A stretch of DNA of 64,000 nt from RGIG1681 sp017467625 (GCA_017467625.1 JAFUSN010000001.1:1-64000), one strand, 5' to 3'. Counted from the stretch's first letter, positions 18,920-28,190 are shown. Numbers and translations are program-made. Notes: generated from the letters alone by a model not told the origin.

Positions 18920-19480
18920 TTACACCACCATCCATAATTGTAAAATAAATGTTATCACTTCGTAAATAAAAAGCGGATACACAAAACTTTTGTAAACAAA
19001 ATGACCAATAATTGGATCACTATAATGTTTTGCTAAATGTTTAGCATAAAGAATAACAACTAAAAGAGTTATCAAAATTTCAAATAACAGTGCATAGGTA
19101 TACAAAAATGCATATAAAAAGCATAAATTATATAAAATTCCTAAAAACATATTTCTATAAAACATGAAAACTCTTGATTCAACTTTAAATTTATCATGTG
19201 GAACAACAAAAAAGTATACTTTTCGTGTTAAAATTAGTTGATAAACGAAAAATAAAAGTTCAAAAATTGCTGTGTCAACCACCGCTCCAATAACAACTCT
19301 TGAAACAATAAAAGTCATATTTGGGTTTGAAAAATCAAACAAATTTCCATATCCAATAAAAAAGTCACCCAACTGATTTATTGTTGGATACAAATTTAAC
19401 CATAAAAACGACACAAACAAAAGCAATATATAAAATATTGGACTAGATCCTCGTTTTACATTAACATTAGCGTTATTCAT
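18920..19480 (-). CDS. Polytopic membrane protein, unknown function
   Basis: 186 residues with about five hydrophobic segments (around 13-30, 60-80, 105-125, 127-147, 165-185) rich in Phe, Leu and Tyr. No recognisable transporter or enzyme motif. Overlaps the 3' end of holA by eight bases and ends two bases before the M28-like gene, so the three form one transcription unit. Function unknown; partnership with the M28-like membrane protein is a guess from gene order. Confidence 0.7.
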   Translation of the reverse strand: MNNANVNVKRGSSPIFYILLLFVSFLWLNLYPTINQLGDFFIGYGNLFDFSNPNMTFIVSRVVIGAVVDTAIFELLFFVYQLILTRKVYFFVVPHDKFKVESRVFMFYRNMFLGILYNLCFLYAFLYTYALLFEILITLLVVILYAKHLAKHYSDPIIGHFVYKSFVYPLFIYEVITFILQLWMVV

Positions 19481-20459
19481 TTTTTCCTCTTAAATTTAGT
19501 ATATTAGTTGCTGCAAGTTTTATTGCAATATTTTCTTTAATTTCTCCAGCTTTAATTTTATAGTCCAAATCACCAAGCATATCAACAATAATTTTCAGCG
19601 TTTTTGGTGAAAATGCCTTAACTTGATTTCCAAGCATTTTGATTGCATATTCTTTAATCCCTAAAAGTTCTGCAAGTTCTTGATTTGTTTTTTCTCTATT
19701 TATGGCTGCAAACAAAACTCTTCTATAATTATTATATAGTGGCGACAAAATCATAAATGCTGAGCCTGGCTTAAACATAAAACTATCAATAAGTTTAAAC
19801 GCATTAACCGCATCCCCTTTTGCCAAAAACTCAGCAAGTTCAAACACTTTAAAATCATTATCTTGAACCACAAATTCTTCAACAATTTCACTGGTCAGTT
19901 GTTTTGAATCCGCAACATATGCTGAAAGTTTTTCAAGTTCACTCACAATTTTTGTCATGTCAAATGATGAAAACATAATAAGTTTATCAATGGCGTCTTC
20001 GCTTGCCATAATTTCATTTTTTGCAAGATTGTTTTTAATATACATTTTAATATGAGCCGCATCAAGTTTTGAACAATCAACAACTTCAAGCCCCTTCATT
20101 CCATTAAAAAATTCACTTCCACTCAAATTAAAAAAAACCAAAATTGTTGAATTTAGCGGAGCTGAAAGATAATTTTGAATTCTGTTGAATTCTTCTTCAT
20201 TTTTTTTAGGGTTAAAATCTTTAACAACAACCAATCTAAATTCATCACCAAATGGATAAATGTTTGCCGCCTCAACAATTTCTTTGGCACTAACCCCATC
20301 TCCTGAAATTGAAACAGAGTTCATATCTTTAATTTGAATTGAAATTGAATCTTCAATTTTTGAAAGCGCATCATAACAAAGGAACCTGTCGTCCCCAGTA
20401 ATCAAATATGCATTTTTATGTCCAGATTTTAAAGAATTTTTTAATTCAACATATTTCAT
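19473..20459 (-). CDS. holA: DNA polymerase III delta subunit
   Basis: 328 residues. N-terminal AYLITGDDRFLCYDAL corresponds to the family's ITGdE segment, central KDFNPKK and LVFFNLSG strands follow, and the C-terminal part holds the helical collar (NNYRRVLFAA, LGIKEYAIKMLGNQ). Family role: clamp-loader wrench that opens the beta sliding clamp. Size is as expected. RBS AGGAAG before the ATG. The downstream two membrane-protein genes are coupled to it by overlap; comEC lies upstream, an arrangement known from other Gram-positive bacteria (comEC-holA). Confidence 0.9.
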   Translation of the reverse strand: MKYVELKNSLKSGHKNAYLITGDDRFLCYDALSKIEDSISIQIKDMNSVSISGDGVSAKEIVEAANIYPFGDEFRLVVVKDFNPKKNEEEFNRIQNYLSAPLNSTILVFFNLSGSEFFNGMKGLEVVDCSKLDAAHIKMYIKNNLAKNEIMASEDAIDKLIMFSSFDMTKIVSELEKLSAYVADSKQLTSEIVEEFVVQDNDFKVFELAEFLAKGDAVNAFKLIDSFMFKPGSAFMILSPLYNNYRRVLFAAINREKTNQELAELLGIKEYAIKMLGNQVKAFSPKTLKIIVDMLGDLDYKIKAGEIKENIAIKLAATNILNLRGKNE

Positions 20460-20516
20460 TGTTTTTCTTCCTAAATATGATTATAGCAAACTAGTGGCAA
20501 ATTGTCTAGTCAATAA

Positions 20517-22061
20517 TTAAATTGGAAACAGCGCAAAAACCGTTGAAACCAAAAACATTGCCACTAAAATTCTTACCTTTTTATATTTTTCAATAAAAAT
20601 ATAATCACTAGCAAAAAGCATTAAAAACTTAAATAACAAATCTTGAATAATAAGTGTTCCTTCAACATTAAATTCGGGAATCAAACTAACCATCGCCATG
20701 TTAAAATTTATTCCCAATTCAAAAATCATTCCTGAAAATTTTAGAATAAATGCTAGAAATGGGAATATTGCAGTCAAAACAAATGCAACAATAAAAACAA
20801 TAAATCCAAAACTTATAATTGGAACAGTAATTAAGTTTGAAAAAATTGAAATAATTGAAAATGAATTAAAAAGATAAGCATTAGTAACAATAATTCCAAT
20901 TTGAACACCCATTGTTAAAGACAAAGTTTTTGCGATTGGGCGATATAAAAACTTATTTAAAACTCTTGTAAGTGGCTGAAATAAAAACATAATTGCAAGA
21001 ACTGATGAAAAACTTAAGATAAATGAAGCATTAAAAAGTTTAAGAGGATTTAAAATCAATGCAAATGTTCCAACTAAACCAAGAGCACTAAATCTATCAT
21101 AAGCCTTTCCACGGAGTTTTGAATAAAGCATCATCAGAGTCATAACACTTGCTCTAACAACTGAAATTGAAAAATTGCAAATATAACAGTAAAAACCTAA
21201 AATAGCTGCAATCAAAATTAAGTTCACAACTTTTGGTGATTTTAATTTTCTCAAAATAAAGTTTAAAATTAACATAATGATTGAAACATGAAAGCCACTA
21301 ACCGCAAGTAAATGTGCAACACCAGCCGCTCTCATGGTGCTGATGGTTGCATCATTCAAATAAGTTGTATCACCAAACAACATTGAATAGCCAACTTCAC
21401 CATTTTTAATGTTAAGTTTTTCAATAAGATTCCACGATTCATTTTTAACTTTTTCACGAAGCGTAATTTTGGTTGAATTTAAAATTTCAAAGTTTGATGC
21501 ACTAACATATCCCGTCATAACAACATCACGCCCAAGCAAATTAAGTGCAGTTGAATCATATGAAATTTCATATGTTTTTAATTTAGTGGTGGCTATAACA
21601 AATCTGCCAATTTGAGAGTCAGAAATATTTTCAGCGTATCCACTTACATAAAGTGTAACATTTCCGCTTATTTCTCTTTCAGTTCCGTTAACAATAATCC
21701 TGTTTGAATCAAGATTTAGTGCAAAATTCCCAGATGAGGTTTTTGTTGGCAAACTCACAATCCTTCCAATAACAGTAACTGTTTCATCATCATAGACTCT
21801 GTTTGTTTCAAGTTTAACTTGCCTAGTAAAAACATTTAAAAATGATAGCCCAGCCACAACAAAACAGAAAAACAAATAAACAAGTCTTGCCTTTGATTTA
21901 ATGATCCCCAAAATCAATAAAACAGCAGAAACTATAAACAAAGATGAAAAAGAAATAATTAAAAATATTTTGCTCCAAGAAAATGATATTGCCACTGCGC
22001 ATGCTGCAATAGCAATCAAAAAGGTGATAACAAAAAATCTAAAATTAAAAATCTTATTCAT
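20517..22061 (-). CDS. comEC: ComEC/Rec2-family channel protein, competence domain only
   Basis: 514 residues. Two or three N-terminal helices, an OB-like DUF4131 region (~70-180), then the competence domain with the signature GVAHLLAVSGFHVSIIM (~245-262) and many membrane helices. It ends after the last helix block; the metallo-beta-lactamase-like nuclease domain of full-length ComEC (about 770 residues in B. subtilis) is absent, and no such domain is encoded next door. Family role: channel that takes single-stranded DNA across the membrane. No clear RBS before the ATG. Followed after 57 bases by holA. Confidence 0.85.
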   Translation of the reverse strand: MNKIFNFRFFVITFLIAIAACAVAISFSWSKIFLIISFSSLFIVSAVLLILGIIKSKARLVYLFFCFVVAGLSFLNVFTRQVKLETNRVYDDETVTVIGRIVSLPTKTSSGNFALNLDSNRIIVNGTEREISGNVTLYVSGYAENISDSQIGRFVIATTKLKTYEISYDSTALNLLGRDVVMTGYVSASNFEILNSTKITLREKVKNESWNLIEKLNIKNGEVGYSMLFGDTTYLNDATISTMRAAGVAHLLAVSGFHVSIIMLILNFILRKLKSPKVVNLILIAAILGFYCYICNFSISVVRASVMTLMMLYSKLRGKAYDRFSALGLVGTFALILNPLKLFNASFILSFSSVLAIMFLFQPLTRVLNKFLYRPIAKTLSLTMGVQIGIIVTNAYLFNSFSIISIFSNLITVPIISFGFIVFIVAFVLTAIFPFLAFILKFSGMIFELGINFNMAMVSLIPEFNVEGTLIIQDLLFKFLMLFASDYIFIEKYKKVRILVAMFLVSTVFALFPI

Positions 22062-22244
22062 TTGTAATTTGTTTAAATTGTATTTTAACTTGTTAAATTT
22101 TATTATTTATACATTTTAAATTGTTTTTTTATCTAAAATGAAAACTAATTAAACAACATTTGTTAGCTTATAAAATAAGTATAAAAAATAAAACTAAAAT
22201 TTTCAACTCCTTTTTAACTAAAATAAAAAAACAATAAAAAAATA
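22062..22244. other. AT-rich spacer between comEC and tRNA-Glu
   Basis: No open frame or hairpin worth calling; presumably contains the comEC promoter, but no convincing -35/-10 pair was found. Confidence 0.4.
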
Positions 22245-22273
22245 TTGCAAATCAAATGAATTTGTGTTACAAT
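22245..22273 (+). promoter_or_regulatory. Promoter of tRNA-Glu
   Basis: TTGCAA, 17-base spacer, TACAAT; the tRNA begins 21 bases after the -10. Confidence 0.75.
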
Positions 22274-22293
22274 GCTCATGTTAAATTCCATAT

Positions 22294-22368
22294 GGCATCA
22301 TAGTCTAAAGGTCAGGACGCACGCCTCTCACGCGTGAGATCAGGGTTCGATTCCCTGTGGTGCTACCA
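22294..22368 (+). tRNA. tRNA-Glu (anticodon CTC)
   Basis: Full cloverleaf by hand: acceptor GGCATCA pairs with TGGTGCT (two G-U pairs), D stem GTCT/GGAC, anticodon stem CACGC/GCGTG with loop CTCTCAC (anticodon CTC), T stem CAGGG/CCCTG with loop TTCGATT, discriminator A and encoded CCA. Sequence style matches bacterial tRNA-Glu. It decodes GAG. Confidence 0.93.
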
Positions 22369-22372
22369 ATAA

Positions 22373-22400
22373 AAAAGACACTCTTATTTGAGTGTCTTTT
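22373..22400. terminator. Bidirectional terminator
   Basis: AAAAGACACTC/GAGTGTCTTTT stem, T-runs on both sides; ends the tRNA transcript and the convergent minus-strand gene ending at 22399. Confidence 0.88.
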
Positions 22401-22806
22401 AATTTTCATCATCAACATCAAGATAAATTTTGTGCTTTTGAGTTTTGTCTTGTTCCTTTTTAATAAACTCATCGCGTGAAATGTTATTAATTTTTCTTTT
22501 TTCTTTCCCAAGTCCAACTTGTTCTTCATGAAATTGCTCACGCTTACTAATTTCATTTTCAACATCTTCCATAATAACAGAAATTGCAGCAGAGTGTTTT
22601 GAATATTTTTTAGTTACCTTTTTCAATTTTTTCTCACCCCAAAAAGAATATGGGTCAAGACCTTCGTCATACAAAGTTTTAACTTCCTTTGCCCACTCAT
22701 CAACAATTTCGTTATTTTCCTTTTCTAAATCATTCAAAAGTTGTTCAAGATTTTCATCAGTAAATTCAGAAAAATTTGTTATGTCCATATATTCTTCATA
22801 AATCAT
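22399..22806 (-). CDS. Hypothetical acidic/charged helical protein
   Basis: 135 residues, very rich in Glu, Lys and Asp, predicted almost entirely helical; no signal peptide or membrane segment. I recognise no motif. RBS AGAGG precedes the ATG; only one base separates it from the upstream 234-residue gene, so the two are cotranscribed and perhaps translationally coupled. The stop codon lies inside the shared terminator stem. Confidence 0.65.
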   Translation of the reverse strand: MIYEEYMDITNFSEFTDENLEQLLNDLEKENNEIVDEWAKEVKTLYDEGLDPYSFWGEKKLKKVTKKYSKHSAAISVIMEDVENEISKREQFHEEQVGLGKEKRKINNISRDEFIKKEQDKTQKHKIYLDVDDEN

Positions 22807-22807
22807 A

Positions 22808-23512
22808 TTAACCTCTAATCAAACTGTTTGAAAGTTCTTCAATTTTAACAAGTTTATTTGCAAATCTTTTATCTTTCCCAAGCTCAGCTTTCAGCGTTAG
22901 CAAAAATGCATAAAAATAATTTTGCTGTCTCTCACTAACAGCATAAATATAAGTTGAAATAACTGCGATAATATTTTCTTTTTCCATTGAACATTTTTTA
23001 AGTTTTGAACAAGTTTTAACTTCTTTAAGCAAATCAAGCAAAAGTGCTTCAAGTGTTTTAAATTTGGTTTCATCAGCTGTTTCAATTGGCGCAGTAATAT
23101 CCTTTTCGTGACTATAACCCAAAAATTCTAGCATCAATCTTTTAAATTCTAAAATAACTTCCAAACAGAAATTTTCATATGGAGACTGTTTTGGATTTGC
23201 TGAAAAATATTTATCTAAAATGTAAGTAATTTCCAAGTTACCATCATCAATATTATTTAAAAGACAAAAAATAAATGACACTCGTTTTGAGGCCGTGTTT
23301 GGAAGTTTTAAACTCGTTCCTTGTGTTGCCCTATTCCATTCTTCAACAAAATCAAAGTTAATCATACATTCCGCAATAACATTATAAACACTTTTTGATT
23401 TTGCAATTGAAAGAAGAATATCTGAAATTTTTCTGTCAACCATAATATACTTTGATGCAAGCATATCGTCAACACTTCTAATAAATTCGTTAATTTCATT
23501 TTCTTTTGTCAT
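22808..23512 (-). CDS. Hypothetical helical protein
   Basis: 234 residues from the ATG at 23512, chosen because AGGTGAGAGT lies just before it (the frame continues 15 codons upstream). Soluble, mostly helical, with Cys in a C-terminal KTCSKLKKC segment but no clear metal site. No family recognised. It is the first gene of a two-gene unit with the 135-residue protein and is divergent from the DUF4364 regulator. Confidence 0.65.
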   Translation of the reverse strand: MTKENEINEFIRSVDDMLASKYIMVDRKISDILLSIAKSKSVYNVIAECMINFDFVEEWNRATQGTSLKLPNTASKRVSFIFCLLNNIDDGNLEITYILDKYFSANPKQSPYENFCLEVILEFKRLMLEFLGYSHEKDITAPIETADETKFKTLEALLLDLLKEVKTCSKLKKCSMEKENIIAVISTYIYAVSERQQNYFYAFLLTLKAELGKDKRFANKLVKIEELSNSLIRG

Positions 23513-23664
23513 ACTCTCACCTAAACTTATAATACCACACTTTATTTTGTTTAACAAACAAAATAAATTATTATCATTTTGATTTTTTTTAAAAAAATTT
23601 AGTTCAAATATTTTCTTTTTGTTAAAATTATGTTATTATTAGACAAGAGGTTGATAATGAGTTT

Positions 23665-24183
23665 ATGGAAACAACAACTTTAAAGCTAATTTTACTTTAT
23701 GCACTCGACCAAATGGAGATTCCCGTAACAAAGGATACTCTTAATGATATGTGCTGCAGTCAAAACAATTGGCTAACATATATGACACTTGCAGAAATTT
23801 TACCAGAACTTGTTTCAGCAAGGTTCATTGCAATGTACACAAGTGGCGGAACCGAATATTATAAAATCACCCAAGAGGGCCGCGATTGCTTAAATTATTT
23901 TTTCATAAAAATTCCAACATCAATAAGAAATGACATTGGAAATTTTATTAAGAAAAACAGACAGTCATATAAGCGCAAACAAGAATATTTTAAAGACTAT
24001 CACAAAAATAAAGATGGTTCGTATACTGTAAATTTAAGAATAACTGATCCAACCTGCTCAAAACTTGAAATTAAACTCAATGTTGCAAACCGCGGCGAAG
24101 CAATAACCGCTTTTAACAAATGGAACGAAAGTGCTGGTGAAGTTTATTCTGCAATTTACAAAATTTTAATTGACGGAGAATAA
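23665..24183 (+). CDS. DUF4364-family winged-helix regulator
   Basis: 172 residues. N-terminal winged-helix-like region (LKLILLYALDQMEIPVTKDTL), wing with GGTEYYKITQEGRDCL, followed by a conserved C-terminal domain (GSYTVNLRITDP). The family is typical of Clostridia; function is thought regulatory. The start is not obvious: AGAGG lies 14 bases before this ATG but only 6 before another ATG at 23657 in a different frame that would make eight codons (MSLWKQQL) and overlap this start. Followed directly by the TSCPD-protein gene. Confidence 0.75.
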   Translation: METTTLKLILLYALDQMEIPVTKDTLNDMCCSQNNWLTYMTLAEILPELVSARFIAMYTSGGTEYYKITQEGRDCLNYFFIKIPTSIRNDIGNFIKKNRQSYKRKQEYFKDYHKNKDGSYTVNLRITDPTCSKLEIKLNVANRGEAITAFNKWNESAGEVYSAIYKILIDGE

Positions 24184-24184
24184 A

Positions 24185-24433
24185 ATGGAAAACTTTAAAA
24201 CTAGTGGCGTGTGTTCAAGAAACATTCAATTTGAAGTTGAAAATAATATCGTTAAAAATGTGTTTTTTGATGGCGGTTGTCCAGGAAACACAATTGGCGT
24301 AGCAAAACTTGTTCAAGGCAAAACCGTTGATGAAGTTATTTCCACTTTAAAGGGAATTGATTGCAGGAATCGTGGAACATCTTGTCCAGATCAACTTGCA
24401 AAGGCGCTTGAACAATATAAAAATGCAAAATAA
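24185..24433 (+). CDS. Small TSCPD-domain protein (TIGR03905 type)
   Basis: 82 residues from the ATG at 24185 (RBS GGAGAATAAA). Contains the TSCPD-type pattern: SGVCSRNIQFEVENN, GGCPGN and RGTSCPDQLA, as found free-standing in Clostridia and at the C-terminus of NrdJ-type ribonucleotide reductases. Three conserved Cys (CSR, GGC, SCPDQ) suggest metal or nucleic-acid binding. One base after the DUF4364 gene, so cotranscribed. Confidence 0.8.
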   Translation: MENFKTSGVCSRNIQFEVENNIVKNVFFDGGCPGNTIGVAKLVQGKTVDEVISTLKGIDCRNRGTSCPDQLAKALEQYKNAK

Positions 24434-24459
24434 AAAGATGTGAAAGTTCACATCTTTTT
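24433..24459. terminator. Bidirectional terminator
   Basis: AAAAAGATGTGAA/TTCACATCTTTTT stem between convergent genes ending at 24433 and 24463. Confidence 0.9.
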
Positions 24460-24462
24460 ATT

Positions 24463-25905
24463 TTATTCAGGTTTTTTCATTCCAAAGAATGTTGCTTCTT
24501 TTGTTGAATCTTCTGAAATTGTTATATCAGCAGTATAAACATAAACATTACCAGTTTCTTTTGCTGATGAATCAAGCTCTTTAACAAGGAAGTATAAGTT
24601 ATTACCAACAACTTCTGGAACAATGAGTCCAGTTGGTTCATTAACTGTTGATGTTGAAAGTTTAACTGGTTGTGAATGTGTTGAAACTGTTGTTGCTCCA
24701 TCATGAGTTCTTTCAATTTCAAGTTTGTAAGCAACACTGTCAGCGATATAAATTAAATATTTAACCGAATCAACAACATTGTTTTCTTCATCAACTGTTT
24801 CACTTAAAGTTGTAAGGGTAATTAAATTAAATTTTTCATATGTTCCAATTTTGTTAATTGGGTTTTCTTCAAGTTCTGTTCCATTAATCCATTTCCAAAG
24901 TGAAACAAACCCTGTTGATTTGTCATAACTCAAAATAATAATGTTTCCATCGCTTGCTTCAAGAAATGCAACATTTTCATATGAAATATAAGAAATTGTG
25001 TTTTCAATATTTGTTTTTAATGTTTCCCCGCTTGCACCAGTCATTGCAGTGGCATAAATTTTGTCACTTGCTGAATAAATAAGTTTTCCATTTCTAATTG
25101 AAAGAAGTGAAATGGTTAAACCATTATCAGCAATTTTCTCTGGCTTATTTTCAATAATTCCAGTTCTGTAAACCACATTACCATTTTGATTTGCATCATA
25201 AGTTTGGTGAGAAAGTGTATAGTAAACATATGAGTCTGCATTTTTAACTGCGGCATCTTGAACAGTTTTTTCACTTAAAAGACTTGTTTGAACATCAGTT
25301 AAAACATAGTTTGTTGAAACATTTGAATCAAGTTTCAAACTTGTAATAGTTTGAGCTGTTTTTTCATAAACAACCAAGTAAAGATGTTCACCAATTACAT
25401 AATATTGATAACTTATGCTTTCGCTCTCTGAATTTTGTGAAGTTGTGAAAAGCGTATCTTTTCTTTTGTTAACCAAATCATATCTCATAAATTTGGTCTT
25501 ATAATACAAAACTTTTCCAAGATAGTTAATTTCAGTTCCTGGAGTTGTAAAATACATGTAATCACCAAAAAAGTAAAGTGAACCATTATCAAATCCAACT
25601 AAATCATCAACAACAATTTCATAAGTTTCTTCATTTGGTTTTCCATCTTCAAGTTTAACTCTTGCAATTGCGCCAACTGTGTTTCCTGTTGAATTTGTTC
25701 CATCGTTAGAAACTGTTCCGTTAATAAAATACAAATATCCATCATAAATGGTTGTAATTCCACCATTGGTTGTAACTCCATTGCTTGTTTCAACCTTTGA
25801 TGTATCAACAGTAACTGCTGAAACACTTTTTCCACATGCAACAAGTGAAACTGCACAAATCATAACGAGTGCAAATGAAATAATTCCCTTAATTAATTTT
25901 TTCAT
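24463..25905 (-). CDS. Lipoprotein, possible beta-propeller, unknown function
   Basis: 480 residues. Start at the ATG at 25905 with AGGAGAATTT before it. N-terminal lipobox SLVAC followed by GKS, so predicted to be lipid-anchored on the outer membrane face. The body repeats short strand pairs of the kind IYDGYLYFING, YFFGDYMYFTTPG, VIGEHLYLVVYE, VVGNNLYFLVKE, spaced some 40-70 residues, suggesting a beta-propeller such as DUF5050-type proteins. Monocistronic by context (terminator after it, convergent neighbour, 97-base gap to rsmA). Confidence 0.75.
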   Translation of the reverse strand: MKKLIKGIISFALVMICAVSLVACGKSVSAVTVDTSKVETSNGVTTNGGITTIYDGYLYFINGTVSNDGTNSTGNTVGAIARVKLEDGKPNEETYEIVVDDLVGFDNGSLYFFGDYMYFTTPGTEINYLGKVLYYKTKFMRYDLVNKRKDTLFTTSQNSESESISYQYYVIGEHLYLVVYEKTAQTITSLKLDSNVSTNYVLTDVQTSLLSEKTVQDAAVKNADSYVYYTLSHQTYDANQNGNVVYRTGIIENKPEKIADNGLTISLLSIRNGKLIYSASDKIYATAMTGASGETLKTNIENTISYISYENVAFLEASDGNIIILSYDKSTGFVSLWKWINGTELEENPINKIGTYEKFNLITLTTLSETVDEENNVVDSVKYLIYIADSVAYKLEIERTHDGATTVSTHSQPVKLSTSTVNEPTGLIVPEVVGNNLYFLVKELDSSAKETGNVYVYTADITISEDSTKEATFFGMKKPE

Positions 25906-26002
25906 AAATTCTCCTAGCAAATGATTATCATAAAATAATTATAAATTTTGAATGGTTTTTGTCAAGATGTTTTAAGCCTCGCGGCGCTGAATTCATCAAT
26001 AA

Positions 26003-26800
26003 TTAAACATTTTTGTCATAAAGTTTGTTATATAATTTTTCAAAATCTAAAATTGAAAGTTCTTCTGCTCTTGTGTTCGCATTGAAACCAATTTCACATA
26101 ATTTAGTTTCAATTTCACTTTTTGAATGTTTTTCACTTTCAAGGTTTGTTGAAAGTTTTTTTCTTCTCATTGAAAACGCTTTTTTTACAAATGAAATTAA
26201 TTCGTTTGGATTTTTATAAAAATCCCCATCAAATTTATCAAGTTTAATTACTGCCGAATCAACATTTGGAACTGGATAAAACATTTTTCGGTTAACTCTA
26301 ATTAGTTTTTGTGTTTTTGCAAACATTTGGCAAATTACTGTAAGAACCCCATAATCCTTTGTTCTTGGCCTGGAAATAATTCTATCAGCAACTTCTTCTT
26401 GAACCATAACACTCATACTTGTTAAATTTTTATTTTGCAAAAATCTTGTAATTATTGGAGAAGTGATGTAGTATGGCAAATTTGCAACAAGCTTAAATTT
26501 TTCACCAATAAGCGCATCAAGTTCATCATCTTCAACTTTCATAATATCTTTGAAAATAAGTTCAACATTAGTTCCATTAAAACGCTCTTTTAAAAAATCA
26601 ATTAATTCTCTGTCAATTTCAAAAGCAATAACGCGTCTTGCATGTCGTGACAAAACCTCGGTTAAAGCTCCTTTCCCAACACCAATTTCAACAACTGTGT
26701 CATCACTTTCAACACCGGCCTTTTCAACAATTTCTTCAAGCAAATTTTTATCTGTTAAAAAGTTTTGACCAAATTTCTTTTTAAATTCAAAATTCCCCAT
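26003..26800 (-). CDS. rsmA: 16S rRNA dimethyladenosine transferase
   Basis: 265 residues. Dimethylates two adjacent adenines near the 3' end of 16S rRNA. N-terminal KKFGQNFL, SAM-binding VVEIGVGKGALT, catalytic NLPYYITSPI and VPNVDSAVIKL are all present and length is normal. RBS AGGA before the ATG; two bases after tatD. The tatD-(rnmV)-rsmA order is common in Bacillota; rnmV is missing between them here. Confidence 0.95.
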   Translation of the reverse strand: MGNFEFKKKFGQNFLTDKNLLEEIVEKAGVESDDTVVEIGVGKGALTEVLSRHARRVIAFEIDRELIDFLKERFNGTNVELIFKDIMKVEDDELDALIGEKFKLVANLPYYITSPIITRFLQNKNLTSMSVMVQEEVADRIISRPRTKDYGVLTVICQMFAKTQKLIRVNRKMFYPVPNVDSAVIKLDKFDGDFYKNPNELISFVKKAFSMRRKKLSTNLESEKHSKSEIETKLCEIGFNANTRAEELSILDFEKLYNKLYDKNV

Positions 26801-26802
26801 TA

Positions 26803-27555
26803 CTAATCCTTAATTCCATAAAATTTTTTTGCGTTTTTTGTTGTAATTTTTTCAAGCTCTTCATAACTTATTCCAATTTCTTTTGAAATAAAATCTAAAA
26901 CATACCTTACATTTGCAGGTTCATTTGGCTTTCCACGAACAACTTGAGGCGAAAGATATGGTGAATCAGTTTCAACCAAAATTCTATCTAGTGGAAGACT
27001 TTTCAAAAAAGCTTTGTCACTTTTTTTATATGTAATGTTTCCAGATAAACTAATAAACATTCCCAAATCTAAAAACTTTTGAAACCATTCACTTCCCTCA
27101 CTGTAACAGTGCATGAGACCAGAATGATTAATTAAATTTTTATGTTCAAATAAAATATCATAAAGCTCATCAACTGCGGCCCTGCAATGAATGCAAAATG
27201 GAAGATTAAGTTTGTTGGCAATTTCAAGTTGTTTAACAAAAATTTCCTTCTGTTTTTTCTTGTCAAACTTTTCACCGTGATAATCTAAACCAATTTCACC
27301 AATTGCCACAACCTTTTCATCTTTTGCAAGCTCTTCAATTTTTTGTAAGTCCTCATCAGTAACGCCATCTGAATATTCCGGATAAATCCCAACAACTTGA
27401 TAAATGTTTTTATATTTTTTTGCAAGAGCAAGCCCTCTTGTTGAATCGTCAATAGTCGTTCCAATGTTAACAATTGCTTCAAGATTATTATTTGCCATTG
27501 TTGAAATAACTTTTTCAGTATCAACACTAAGGAGATGAGCATGTGTATCAATCAT
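26803..27555 (-). CDS. tatD: TatD-family metal-dependent hydrolase/DNase
   Basis: 250 residues from the ATG at 27555 (GAGGTTTAT before it; first residues MIDTHAHL). Metal ligands of the family are visible: HAH at the start, GEIGLDYH (Glu), the IHCR histidine, HCYSEG and VETDSPYL (Asp). Predicted cytoplasmic deoxyribonuclease/hydrolase. Only 41 bases separate its start from the divergent spmA, so both promoters are packed into coding ends or into this gap. Confidence 0.9.
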   Translation of the reverse strand: MIDTHAHLLSVDTEKVISTMANNNLEAIVNIGTTIDDSTRGLALAKKYKNIYQVVGIYPEYSDGVTDEDLQKIEELAKDEKVVAIGEIGLDYHGEKFDKKKQKEIFVKQLEIANKLNLPFCIHCRAAVDELYDILFEHKNLINHSGLMHCYSEGSEWFQKFLDLGMFISLSGNITYKKSDKAFLKSLPLDRILVETDSPYLSPQVVRGKPNEPANVRYVLDFISKEIGISYEELEKITTKNAKKFYGIKD

Positions 27556-27564
27556 ATAAACCTC

Positions 27565-27591
27565 ATATTTCATTAAATTTAATCATAATCT
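27565..27591 (+). promoter_or_regulatory. Candidate sigma-E-like sporulation promoter of spmA
   Basis: ATATT (27565-27569), 14 bases, CATAATCT (27584-27591), resembling the B. subtilis sigma-E pattern (ATATT, 14 bases, CATACAAT) with two to three mismatches in the -10. The ATG follows five bases later with no RBS. Confidence 0.3.
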
Positions 27592-27596
27592 TTACT

Positions 27597-28190
27597 ATGA
27601 ATAAAATTTGGACATTTTTATTTTTAATTAGCATTGTTTGCCTTTGTTTTTTTGATCCATCAAGTGTTTTGTCTGGTTTAATTTCAGCATCAAACAGCGC
27701 CGTTAAACTTTCTTTTGAACTTTTAGCAATCTATGCAATTTGGATTGGCCTTTTTTCAATTTTAAACGAGTGTGGCCTTTCACAAAAACTTTCTAAACTT
27801 CTATCACCAATTATAAACAAAATCTTTGGCAAAAACAACCTTTCAGATGAAAGTCGTAAATTCATTTCAATGAACATTTCAGCAAATATGCTTGGAATGA
27901 GTTCTGCCGCCACACCCCTTGGAATCAAAGCAATTGAATCAATGCAAAAAGACAACCCAAACAAAAAAACTGCGTCCTTTCCAATGATCATGTTAGTTGC
28001 CATTAGTTGTTCAAGCGTGCAACTGCTTCCCACTTCAATAATTGGAATGCTTGAAAGCGCAGGAAGTGCCAACCCCACTGGAATCATTTTACCATCAATT
28101 TTATGTTCAATTTGCTCAACATTTATAACAATTCTCTTGGTTTATGTTTTTCGCTTGATCTTTGACAAAAGGAGAACAAAACATAAATGA
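27597..28190 (+). CDS. spmA: Spore maturation protein A
   Basis: 197 residues from the ATG at 27597 (MNKIWTFLF). Membrane protein with nucleoside-recognition (Gate) domain features: SFELLAIYAIWIGLFSILNECGL, the conserved NISANMLGMSSAATPLG motif and QLLPTSIIG. In B. subtilis SpmA and SpmB are needed for spore core dehydration and are expressed in the mother cell. No RBS precedes the start. Overlaps spmB by four bases (ATGA), implying translational coupling. An earlier in-frame ATG at 27543 exists but would overlap tatD and lacks conservation. Confidence 0.88.
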   Translation: MNKIWTFLFLISIVCLCFFDPSSVLSGLISASNSAVKLSFELLAIYAIWIGLFSILNECGLSQKLSKLLSPIINKIFGKNNLSDESRKFISMNISANMLGMSSAATPLGIKAIESMQKDNPNKKTASFPMIMLVAISCSSVQLLPTSIIGMLESAGSANPTGIILPSILCSICSTFITILLVYVFRLIFDKRRTKHK

